From: Firmicutes bacterium UBA5227
GTDB taxonomy: Bacteria; Bacillota; Clostridia; Tissierellales; Sedimentibacteraceae
NCBI GenBank assembly: GCA_002409285.1
Contig: DHUT01000094.1
Location: 1-6,027, forward strand
Direction of reading: 5' to 3'
Length of the DNA stretch: 6,027 nt
The notes under the pieces were generated by a model. The model was not told the DNA's origin. It saw nothing but the letters and a program-made list of their open reading frames with translations, and did no database searches. The position numbers and the translations under genes were made by a program. Below are positions 1 through 5,335 of the stretch, piece by piece; positions within the stretch are counted from its first letter, which is position 1; every line of letters begins with the position of its first letter.

Positions 1-82
1 TGGAAAACAAGCTATGCAGGCATTGGTACTATGTCAAGAAAAAATACAATTAAAAATGAGAAGTTTATTAGTACTTAATCCA

Positions 83-147
83 GGAGCCACGAGGACGGCG
101 GAGCCAGGAGCAACGGGCAGGAGCCACGGGGGGAGCCACGGGGACGG
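83..147. repeat. Degenerate tandem array of repeat-element ends
   Basis: A GC-rich block stands out against AT-rich surroundings. It reads as about five head-to-tail versions of GGAGCCACGGGGACGG. The full-length units are 83-98 (one A for G change) and 132-147. Shorter units are at 100-106, 107-119 (GGAGCAACGGGCA) and 120-130. The last unit carries the left terminus of the fold-back element that follows, so the array looks like multiplied or repeatedly broken element ends. An open frame crosses it and the element (14-265, plus), but its composition is dictated by the repeats and I do not call it a gene. Confidence 0.6.
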
Positions 148-282
148 TTCATTCTTCGTTGGCGATTTTGCAGTTTGGTCTAAGTCTTTATGCTTCGATT
201 TAAAAAACCAGATAACTGTTCATATTATCTGGTTTTATTTACACCAAACTACAATTCGCCTCTAAACAAACCGTCCCAGTGG
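136..282. repeat. Fold-back repeat element, copy 1 (complete)
   Basis: This is a MITE- or REP-like non-coding element of about 147 bp. Its ends are inverted repeats, CCACGGGGACGGTT (136-149) and AACCGTCCCAGTGG (269-282), matching at 13 of 14 positions. Nested inside are further inverted arms: GGCGA/TCGCC, AGTTTGGT (172-179)/ACCAAACT (242-249), and a perfect 12-bp central hairpin (204-215/225-236) with a 9-nt loop. The whole unit could fold into one long hairpin. Positions 148-277 are identical to 1645-1774. No target-site duplication is obvious and no transposase is encoded. From general knowledge, GGGACGG-ended repeats recur in clostridial genomes, sometimes near REP-associated Y1 transposases; mobilisation in trans is an inference. 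Confidence 0.75.
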
Positions 283-457
283 TGGTTACAGTGGTTACCA
301 TGAGTTTACGAATAAACCGCAAGAGCCGTTAAAAACCTATGTCTTTCAAAAACAACCATGTCCTTGCAATTGCTGAAACCCTTGAAATTTATGATGCATA
401 GGAGGGGCTGTTTCTTACGCAATCTGCCGCCCCCGTGGCTTTTTCTAAATAGTAATA

Positions 458-486
458 GGGAGCCCACTCGTGGCTCCCCATTTTTG
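458..486 (+). terminator. CACTCGT-loop hairpin 1
   Basis: A perfect 7-bp GC-rich stem, GGGAGCC (458-464) with GGCTCCC (472-478), encloses the loop CACTCGT (465-471). It is followed by CATTTTTG, so it is terminator-like for plus-strand transcription. No intact plus-strand gene precedes it, so it may serve a lost gene or belong to a repeat family. Confidence 0.5.
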
Positions 487-633
487 ACATTTATACCACC
501 TTAAGCATTCATCTCAAGGCATCTTTGTGAATTAAGTTTTGCTTAATTCTATTTATAATATACCCTATTTACATCAATATATTCAAACTATTAGAAAATA
601 TGCTACTAAAATTAATTTTTTTTAAAATTAGCG

Positions 634-661
634 AAGGGAACTCACTCGTAGTTCCCTTTTT
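634..661 (+). terminator. CACTCGT-loop hairpin 2, terminator-like
   Basis: A perfect 9-bp stem, AAGGGAACT (634-642) with AGTTCCCTT (650-658), encloses the same loop CACTCGT (643-649). It ends in a five-T run (657-661). It has the form of a Rho-independent terminator for plus-strand transcription. Read on the minus strand, downstream of the toxin gene, it lacks an immediate T-run but could still act weakly there. Confidence 0.55.
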
Positions 662-674
662 GAACTAATATGCC

Positions 675-695
675 ATTACCCCACTCGTGAGTAAT
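675..695. repeat. CACTCGT-loop hairpin 3
   Basis: ATTACCC (675-681) faces GAGTAAT (689-695) across the loop CACTCGT (682-688). The stem is 7 bp with one C/A mismatch. There is no T-run, so it is probably not a terminator. It lies between hairpin 2 and the 3' end of the MazF-like gene. Confidence 0.45.
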
Positions 696-742
696 ATCTT
701 TGTATTTAATATAATATCACATTTATCAGGACTTGTCCATTA

Positions 743-1384
743 TTATTTAATAAATTTTAATTCAATTTGTTCTTTCATATCATCAAAGTCTTTAAACCCG
801 AATTTTTTTTTAAGCTCTTCTAATTGATTTTTTTCCTCTCTATAAGTATTGTTTTCTGCTTCTAAACCTCTCACTTTCTCTTTTAATTTATCAATGTATT
901 CTAACTTATCTTTATGTATACTTGTAAGCTTATCATAATGCCTTTTTATATCTATTGATATAGATATAGCTTCATCTACTTTACACATCTCTCCAGGTGG
1001 TAACTTCGAAATATAATTTCCTAATCTTGCTTTACTTACACAAACTATATTTCCCAATAAGACATTTCCATTTAATATTATCTCTCCCAATTCATTTAGT
1101 TGATTTGCTATAGGCACCACTACATCTAAATCTGAAGTTGTATGCGTTATAGGTGCTACGATTACATTAGGTGATTTTACATTTGCTGCGTCATTTTGAA
1201 TTATTAAACATGGTCTTTCCTTGCATTCTTCGCTTCCAATCCCTTGTCCTAAAAAGCAGCTATACACTTCTCCTCTTTTAACAATTCTTTTTTTAGCATT
1301 TTGTGCATTAGAGTCTAAATAGAGTTTATTTTTTAACCATTCCAGATATTGCTGTGTTCTTGATAGATCTATTTTTCTATCCAT
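743..1384 (-). CDS. MazF/PemK-family toxin with coiled-coil tail
   Basis: Probable mRNA interferase: MazF toxins are cytoplasmic ribonucleases that cut single-stranded mRNA at short motifs. Residues 36-146 match the MazF fold: KRGEVY (36-41), GSEECKERPCLIIQND (50-65), VIVAPIT (74-80), and VSKARLG with the KVDEAISISIDI end (116-146). By comparison with Bacillus MazF, R57 and T80 are the likely catalytic residues. The protein is 213 residues, against about 115 for a typical MazF. The surplus is a basic helical N-terminus (1-35) and a charged, probably coiled-coil tail (147-213). I chose the ATG at 1384 because AGGGAGG (1390-1396) lies five bases upstream; an in-frame ATG at 1417 lacks a good site and would add 11 residues. 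No MazE-like antitoxin gene is visible beside it. An intact ORF with both key residues suggests a functional protein, but activity is inferred. Confidence 0.85.
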   Translation of the reverse strand: MDRKIDLSRTQQYLEWLKNKLYLDSNAQNAKKRIVKRGEVYSCFLGQGIGSEECKERPCLIIQNDAANVKSPNVIVAPITHTTSDLDVVVPIANQLNELGEIILNGNVLLGNIVCVSKARLGNYISKLPPGEMCKVDEAISISIDIKRHYDKLTSIHKDKLEYIDKLKEKVRGLEAENNTYREEKNQLEELKKKFGFKDFDDMKEQIELKFIK

Positions 1385-1458
1385 AAGTACCTCCCTATAT
1401 ATACTATCTGTGTCCATTTCTGTAAATTCATCTCATAGCTAATCTTTTTCATATTCAT
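1369..1458 (-). pseudogene. 29-codon ORF, possible truncated IS66 TnpA
   Basis: This is a short ORF with a good ribosome binding site, GGAGG (1466-1470), seven bases before the ATG. The first 19 residues, MNMKKISYEMNLQKWTQIV, resemble the N-terminus of IS66-family TnpA (OrfA) proteins, which typically begin with an acidic/basic stretch followed by a QKW..IV helix. After that the frame runs through the toxin gene's Shine-Dalgarno and stops 16 bases inside the toxin gene, in another frame. It may be an insertion-sequence remnant, or it may now act as a translated leader coupling ribosomes to the toxin start. An alternative is the decayed start of an antitoxin, but nothing in it looks like MazE. 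The IS66 resemblance is from memory and is not proven. Confidence 0.4.
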
Positions 1459-1559
1459 GGGCTTTCCTCCATTCTACCTTTTTAGATTTTAATGATCCTA
1501 ACTTTCTCTATTAGTTTCTTTAGGTAATATTTAGTAATATTCCTGGAATTTAGGTTGAT

Positions 1560-1590
1560 ATTATGTTTGTTTACCCTATGATTTTCTCAA
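1560..1590 (-). promoter_or_regulatory. Possible promoter for the toxin unit
   Basis: On the minus strand, TTGAGA (1585-1590) and CATAAT (1560-1565) each match the sigma-A consensus at five of six bases, but the 19-base spacer is long. The site is enclosed by an inverted repeat, CCTGGAA (1542-1548) and TTCCAGG (1593-1599). That could be an operator or chance. Transcription would start about 95 bases before the 29-codon ORF. Confidence 0.3.
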
Positions 1591-1644
1591 AGTTCCAGGT
1601 CGGGAAATTATTGAAAGTCCATATGTCACGATTATTCCCGTGGC

Positions 1645-1779
1645 TTCATTCTTCGTTGGCGATTTTGCAGTTTGGTCTAAGTCTTTATGCTTCGATTTAA
1701 AAAACCAGATAACTGTTCATATTATCTGGTTTTATTTACACCAAACTACAATTCGCCTCTAAACAAACCGTCCCCGTGG
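1645..1779. repeat. Fold-back repeat element, copy 2
   Basis: Positions 1645-1774 are identical to 148-277 over all 130 bases, in the same orientation and 1,497 bases away. The right inverted end is perfect here (AACCGTCCCCGTGG, 1766-1779). The left CCACGGGGACGGTT end is missing and is replaced by TTCCCGTGGC (1635-1644), so this copy is left-truncated or rearranged. Its right end lies inside the 3' end of the ligase-family gene. Identity with copy 1 implies recent spread, gene conversion or segmental duplication. Confidence 0.8.
1699..1733 (-). terminator. Terminator within the repeat, after ligase gene
   Basis: A perfect 12-bp stem, AAAACCAGATAA (1701-1712) with TTATCTGGTTTT (1722-1733), encloses a 9-nt loop. 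On the minus strand it begins 12 bases after the ligase stop codon and ends in a run of six T (1704-1699). This is the form of a Rho-independent terminator, and the repeat itself carries it. The plus-strand reading ends in TTTTATTT, so it may work in both directions. Confidence 0.6.
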
Positions 1780-3587
1780 TTAATCCCGATTCCCAAGCCA
1801 AGTATTATCCAGAACAGCGGTGACACAGACACCACAGCATCATTAAAAAATCCCGCAACCAGGTATCCGATAATTGAAACAAGACAAACTGCACATATTA
1901 TTTCCTGTGTTGTTTTAAACTGAAATTTTCTGACTACCTTAAAAGTTTCAATAATATACATTATGCAAACAGTTAAAAAGGCTATTAATGAAATCACGCC
2001 AGTATTTAACCCTATCTGTAAATACATATTGTGAGGCTTATCTATTACAATATTGGCATCAAAACTTATTAGGTTAAGCTTGGCAACAAAATCATCCTGA
2101 TTGAACGCTATGGGAAAATTATCAGGACCTGAACCAACAATCAAATAATCCTTAAGCATGGGTATAGAAGCTCCCCACTCGTAGCCTCTGTTAGAAGCAA
2201 TTGTCTCCAACCCCCTCAAAGGCTCAAAAAATGGTGAAGCCTTTGGTTCTGTAAGCCTGCCCCCGGAACCAATGATTTTAACTCCATCATCAGACAAATA
2301 AAAATTTATAGTTTTGCCATAAGCAATGACTTTTATTCCCAGATAATTATCAGGAATAATTATCTTATAGCCTGAGTAATCAGAATCATTTATTGTAATT
2401 TCATTCCCATTTGAAGTTATTCCTAATTCCTCGTTATTGCCGTCATATAAATAAAGTTTATCGCCATCAACATTAAAGTTTAATGTTTCCCTATTAGTTT
2501 TTATTGAAAAACTGTTTTCTCCCAAGATTATATCCTCAAACTTAACCCTGCCCTCATCTGACATTCTGGTATCTTCAATTTGCTGTTTAATATTCAGTGT
2601 TTTTACCCTTGATAATATTTCCCCTTCAGAAATTATATTAAGCCCAAGAAAAGCTGCAATTAATATAAACAAAGTCAAAACAGAAATTTTCCGGTGCTTT
2701 ATAATCAGCTTTCTAAAAATAATTAAAGCAATAATAGCTGATACAGCAACTCCCATATAACCAGCCCTTGAATTGCATCCGAGCCAGGTAAAGACCATAA
2801 GTAATACGGCTATTCCAGAAACAATTTTTCTATTTCTGGTTTTTGCACTCATAAAAGCTCCTATCGATAGTGGCAACATTAAAGCGGCAAAGCTTCCCAC
2901 AAAATTTGTGTTAAATAATGTGCCATATATTGTTTTTGATCCAAAAGAAAATGACAGATCCCCCAACTTTAGATTAGCCGGAACAATAAGGATTTTGCCA
3001 AGCTTTGACTGGAAGAAATCAAAACCAAAATATTGTCCAACTCCTATAATTCCCTCCACAATCATCAAAAGCAAAAATGCGTTGACAAACAAATTAACAT
3101 CTCTTTCATTGTTCACAAAATTTATAGTGAGGAATGTAATTAGTACATAGCTCATCAGCACAAACATGCCCTGGTACATATCCACAAAGCCCCACAGTGC
3201 CGTTTGAATATCCAGTGCAAAAACAGATGATATAATTACAAACATCCCGTAGATACTTAGGGGTATATAGTATTGTTTTAAACCCTTAAGGGGTAGTTTT
3301 TTCTGTTTATACAGCCCAATATAAAAAATTAATGCAATTGCCGTAAGGACAACTATCCAGCGTGATTTCCAGTAGCTGAAAAAGTCCGGATACTGCCGCT
3401 GCCCTGTCCAATAAAGTGCCTGAGTAGTCCCTGAAAGGTCAATATATCTTGCATGAACTATCAGCGGTACAAAACTCGCTATTAACAGCAGCGGCAAAAA
3501 ATACAAAACAGAAAGTCCTTTGCTTTCGTAATCTATAGAAGATATATTTTTCTTATTATGTGCTTTTTTATCAGACCTTGCTTTCAT
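1746..3587 (-). CDS. O-antigen ligase/polymerase-family membrane protein
   Basis: A 613-residue polytopic membrane protein of the Wzy_C/WaaL family, which polymerises or transfers lipid-linked glycans on the outer face of the cytoplasmic membrane. In Gram-positives it would act on cell-wall or surface polysaccharide, or glycosylate surface protein; the substrate is unknown. Hydrophobic segments cluster at about 25-45, 77-92, 107-125, 140-157, 167-185, 225-245, 255-270, 277-293, 301-318, 527-547 and 562-600. Family marks are TLFNTNFVGS (223-232), NSRAGYMG (272-279), RGYEWGASIPML (467-478), VGSGPDNF (484-491) and DKPHNMYLQIG (516-526). Residues 320-465 form a large beta-rich, probably extracellular insert. 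The ATG at 3587 has AGGGAG (3597-3602) nine bases upstream; a GTG at 3605 is less likely. The last ten residues (604-613) and the stop codon are encoded by repeat copy 2, replacing the original end. The membrane core looks complete, so it may still work. Confidence 0.85.
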   Translation of the reverse strand: MKARSDKKAHNKKNISSIDYESKGLSVLYFLPLLLIASFVPLIVHARYIDLSGTTQALYWTGQRQYPDFFSYWKSRWIVVLTAIALIFYIGLYKQKKLPLKGLKQYYIPLSIYGMFVIISSVFALDIQTALWGFVDMYQGMFVLMSYVLITFLTINFVNNERDVNLFVNAFLLLMIVEGIIGVGQYFGFDFFQSKLGKILIVPANLKLGDLSFSFGSKTIYGTLFNTNFVGSFAALMLPLSIGAFMSAKTRNRKIVSGIAVLLMVFTWLGCNSRAGYMGVAVSAIIALIIFRKLIIKHRKISVLTLFILIAAFLGLNIISEGEILSRVKTLNIKQQIEDTRMSDEGRVKFEDIILGENSFSIKTNRETLNFNVDGDKLYLYDGNNEELGITSNGNEITINDSDYSGYKIIIPDNYLGIKVIAYGKTINFYLSDDGVKIIGSGGRLTEPKASPFFEPLRGLETIASNRGYEWGASIPMLKDYLIVGSGPDNFPIAFNQDDFVAKLNLISFDANIVIDKPHNMYLQIGLNTGVISLIAFLTVCIMYIIETFKVVRKFQFKTTQEIICAVCLVSIIGYLVAGFFNDAVVSVSPLFWIILGLGIGINHGDGLFRGEL

Positions 3588-3601
3588 ATTGCAACTCTCC
3601 C

Positions 3602-3916
3602 TCACAGTGATGACTGTGTTATTTCTGATAGCCTATGAATTTCCTCGCTAAGGCTAAATTTACACTTCTCGTTTAAATAATAGGTCTCATCCCTGTTAAC
3701 CACTCCACCTATTTTGCCTATTATTTTTCAAATCCTGTAAAATCAACTTCTATGCAGCCGTCTATTCCACTGAAAAATTTTCCCCTATCTTGATGTTTCT
3801 TCTCCAACTCTCTTGTCATGACCAGTCAGCAATATGTTAACTATATTTTTGTAAGAAAGCAGTGTTTCATTTCCGGGCTCAGGCTTGTTCCAACACCTCA
3901 TTATACTAACTATCAT
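3602..3916 (-). pseudogene. Frameshifted small gene upstream of the ligase gene
   Basis: Three short same-strand ORFs follow one another: 3785-3916 (43 codons, with NETLLSYKNIVNILLTGHDK), 3721-3819 (32 codons, with GKFFSGIDGCIEVDFTGFEK) and 3602-3703 (33 codons from a GTG, with NRDETYYLNEKCKFSLSEEI). The first and third share a frame and the middle one is shifted, so two compensating indels would give one protein of about 100 residues. The second junction lies at a five-A run (3724-3728), where one more A would join GFEK to IIGKIGG in the third frame. The last stop codon (3602-3604) touches the ligase Shine-Dalgarno, an operon-like arrangement. I do not recognise the product. Alternatives are separate small peptides or a non-coding leader. 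Confidence 0.4.
3603..3618. promoter_or_regulatory. Inverted repeat just before the ligase RBS
   Basis: CACAGT (3603-3608) and ACTGTG (3613-3618) form a perfect 6-bp inverted repeat around GATG. It lies immediately upstream of the ligase gene's AGGGAG. It could be a small operator or an RNA hairpin that affects access to the ribosome binding site. It is short enough to be chance. Confidence 0.3.
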
Positions 3917-3928
3917 AATATTTAACAA
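3900..3928 (-). promoter_or_regulatory. Sigma-A-like promoter for the ligase operon
   Basis: On the minus strand, TTGTTA (3923-3928, four of six to consensus) and a perfect TATAAT (3900-3905) are 17 bases apart. Transcription would start near 3893, giving a leader of about 305 bases before the ligase ATG. The site overlaps the start of the broken ORF at 3785-3916, so that ORF's own ATG codons would not be transcribed from it. Either the ORF is not translated from there or the promoter is newer than the gene. Confidence 0.5.
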
Positions 3929-3950
3929 GATTATTTTAAAATTCAGTCAT

Positions 3951-3982
3951 AAAAAAAATTGGTCGTTACTATTCACGGCCAA
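3951..3982 (-). terminator. Minus-strand terminator-like hairpin
   Basis: On the minus strand, TTGGCCGT (3982-3975) pairs with ACGACCAA (3966-3959) across an 8-nt loop, with one G-U wobble, and is followed by a run of eight T (3958-3951). This is a good Rho-independent terminator form. No minus-strand gene lies upstream of it now (all recognisable sequence to the right reads plus), so it may be left from a lost gene. It sits 23 bases before the ligase promoter and would insulate it. Confidence 0.5.
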
Positions 3983-4078
3983 ATTGAAATTTTAAAATGT
4001 AATACCTGTTTTAATGCACAGGAAAGAAAAAAGACAGATAAAACGTCCTCGTATCCTCGAAAAATCTAACTTAGTCTC

Positions 4079-4292
4079 ATGAAATATAAAGCGCCAAATC
4101 TTTTTAAGAAAGAGTATGAAAAATTGAAACCAAGATATGAACTAATTTCTCAAATTATTGATGCGAGAACTAAGCAAAACATCACCCAAGAGGAATTAGC
4201 CCTTAGGGTTGGTACGCAGAAATCAAATAGGATCACTGATAAAAATTGATGCAGGTAGGAATTATTTTATACTCCTTGTACAAAAATGTTAA
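4079..4292 (+). pseudogene. Decayed HigA-like XRE antitoxin
   Basis: The frame from ATG 4079 gives 56 residues before a TGA at 4247-4249. Its layout matches the HigA-type antitoxin family: an N-terminal LFKKEYEKLKPRYELISQII helix (8-27), then the start of a Cro/CI helix-turn-helix, NITQEELALRVGTQKSN (34-50). The family normally continues with a recognition helix and a conserved (R/K)(I/L)ExG(R/x) turn. That appears in another frame from 4230 as SLIKIDAGRNY and ends at 4292, so a frameshift near 4226-4234 has broken the gene. No clear Shine-Dalgarno precedes the ATG. The ATG overlaps the TGA of a short open stretch (3999-4082) as ATGA, typical of coupled toxin-antitoxin pairs, but no toxin is recognisable there. 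The lost part would have completed DNA binding, so it is probably non-functional. Confidence 0.65.
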
Positions 4293-4307
4293 GAATCTTA
4301 AAATAAC

Positions 4308-4381
4308 AAAACCAGATAATTAAGACAATTATCTGGTTTAATTTACGTCAAACTACAATTCGCCTCTAAATAAAACGTCCC
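4308..4381. repeat. Fold-back repeat element, diverged right half
   Basis: These 74 bases align without gaps to the right half of copies 1 and 2 (204-277 and 1701-1774). The 9-nt hairpin loop differs almost completely, and only about five other positions differ, ending in AACGTCCC rather than ACCGTCCC. The hairpin stem is kept and lengthened to 13 perfect bp (4309-4321/4327-4339), leaving a 5-nt loop. The left half is absent. It lies between the antitoxin relic and the recombinase gene, where its hairpin could end transcription from the left. It is older or from another subfamily than the two identical copies. Confidence 0.7.
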
Positions 4382-4458
4382 AAAGTCTGCTAATCCGAAA
4401 AGCCACATTTATGACTTTCTGTTAAAATAAGCTATCGTTATAAATTAAAGGAGGAAAT

Positions 4459-5322
4459 ATGTTATACACGCAGGCAATTCAAAAATTTTTAGGGTATTTA
4501 GAGGTGACAAATAAGTCCCGGGAAACCATCAGGGGTTATAAGAAGGAGCTGAAATATATGAATAACTTTTTAATAAATAAGTATAATTGCCCTGTTTATC
4601 TTGAGGACATTAATCTGGAAGATATTGAAGGGTATTTATTATATAAAAAGGAAAAAAATATGGCTGATTCAAATAGAAACAGAGCCTTATATATCCTTAG
4701 GAGCTTCTATAATTACTGCTGCAAGAAAGAACTTGTCAATAAAAACATCCCCGGTATGATAGAATCAATTAAAGTCAGGGAAAATGAAAGGGAATTTATA
4801 AGTGAAGAAGAATTTGAAGAATTAGTTAATGCTATCAGTCAGCCGGTTGTTAAAACAGTAGCACAGACTATGTTCTACACCGGAGGGAGAATTTCCGAAA
4901 TATTAAATTTAAAAATTGAAGATGTTAATTTAAACACCAGAATCATTCGCATCATTAAAGGAAAGGGGAACAAAGACAGAGTTATACCCGTTAATGATAA
5001 ACTTTTTATTATATTAGAAAATTATATCAAAAATATTAGACATACAGAAGTTAAAACAGACAAATTTTTTGCCAATAAAACTACAGGCATGGTATCAGTT
5101 AGCTATGTGAACCGATGCATACAAAATGCCGCTAAAGCTTTGGGATGGGAAAAACATATAAGCTCCCACATATTAAGACACTCATTCAGTACCAACTTAT
5201 TATTAAGAGGGGCGACTCTGGTTACAATACAAAAACTATTAGGTCATGCCAGCTTAACCATAACATCCAGATACCTTCACCAGGATATGAACAGTTTAAG
5301 TGAAGCAGTAAATTTATTGTAG
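4459..5322 (+). CDS. Tyrosine recombinase, XerC/XerD type
   Basis: An apparently complete 287-residue site-specific recombinase, which cuts and rejoins DNA through a phosphotyrosine intermediate. The N-terminal SAM-like core-binding domain spans about 1-105 (YTQAIQKFLGYLEVTNKS near the start; RNRALYILRSFYNYCCKK at 73-90). The catalytic domain spans about 112-287 and has all expected residues: R144 in TGGRISE, K169 in GKGNKDR, H237 and R240 in HILRHSF, H263 in LLGHASLTIT and the nucleophile Y272 in SRYLHQ. The length is normal for XerC/D. AAAGGAGG ends four bases before the ATG. The next gene starts 13 bases after the stop, so the two are probably one operon. An integrative element, resolvase role or integron-like role is possible; without a dif-like or att site I cannot say whether it is the housekeeping Xer, and the decayed surroundings favour an accessory enzyme. 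Confidence 0.92.
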   Translation: MLYTQAIQKFLGYLEVTNKSRETIRGYKKELKYMNNFLINKYNCPVYLEDINLEDIEGYLLYKKEKNMADSNRNRALYILRSFYNYCCKKELVNKNIPGMIESIKVRENEREFISEEEFEELVNAISQPVVKTVAQTMFYTGGRISEILNLKIEDVNLNTRIIRIIKGKGNKDRVIPVNDKLFIILENYIKNIRHTEVKTDKFFANKTTGMVSVSYVNRCIQNAAKALGWEKHISSHILRHSFSTNLLLRGATLVTIQKLLGHASLTITSRYLHQDMNSLSEAVNLL

Positions 5323-5335
5323 GAGGCAGCAGAAA

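Larger units (their letters stand above)
283..742. other. Gene-poor region with hairpins
   Basis: I see no convincing gene in this 460-bp stretch. It opens with a short direct repeat (GTGGTTACA at 282-290, GTGGTTACC at 291-299). It contains three hairpins with a common loop, annotated separately, and a perfect 8-bp hairpin GAATTAAG/CTTAATTC (529-549). One small minus-strand ORF of 33 codons (389-490) has an AAGGTGG five bases before its ATG, but it runs through hairpin 1 and its protein resembles nothing I know. A 20-codon plus-strand ORF (341-403) is equally unconvincing. The sequence may be decayed mobile-element DNA. Confidence 0.5.

Noticed and set aside
1..90. Possible C-terminal end of a gene cut by the window edge (ends TAA at 76-78, with SYAGIGTMSRKN)
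   Set aside because: It is only 25 codons and I recognise no family. It could be real, but there is not enough sequence to support a gene call.
14..265. Plus-strand open frame of 83 codons
   Set aside because: It lacks a good ribosome binding site and consists mostly of the GC-rich array and repeat copy 1, including the stop codon. The protein sequence follows from the repeats.
283..742. Riboswitch or CRISPR array in the hairpin region
   Set aside because: The hairpins are unevenly spaced with unlike stems, there are no equal repeats and spacers, and no known aptamer core is visible.
1687..1923. Plus-strand open frame opposite the ligase 3' end
   Set aside because: It starts inside repeat copy 2 and continues antisense to the conserved membrane domain, with no ribosome binding site.
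2173..2186. Another CACTCGT inside the ligase gene
   Set aside because: It has no complementary arms and encodes the conserved GYEWG motif, so the match to the hairpin loops is chance.
2773..3150. Plus-strand open frame of 125 codons inside the ligase gene
   Set aside because: It is antisense to clear family motifs such as NSRAGYMG and TLFNTNFVGS and has no upstream initiation signals, so it is a shadow frame.
3814..3984. Short plus-strand open stretches opposite the broken gene
   Set aside because: They are short, AT-rich and without ribosome binding sites, and they match no family I know. The minus-strand reading fits the ligase operon better.
4410..4444. Possible promoter just upstream of the recombinase gene (TATAAA at 4439-4444)
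   Set aside because: It would place the transcription start inside or past the Shine-Dalgarno, and no -35 box is at the right distance.
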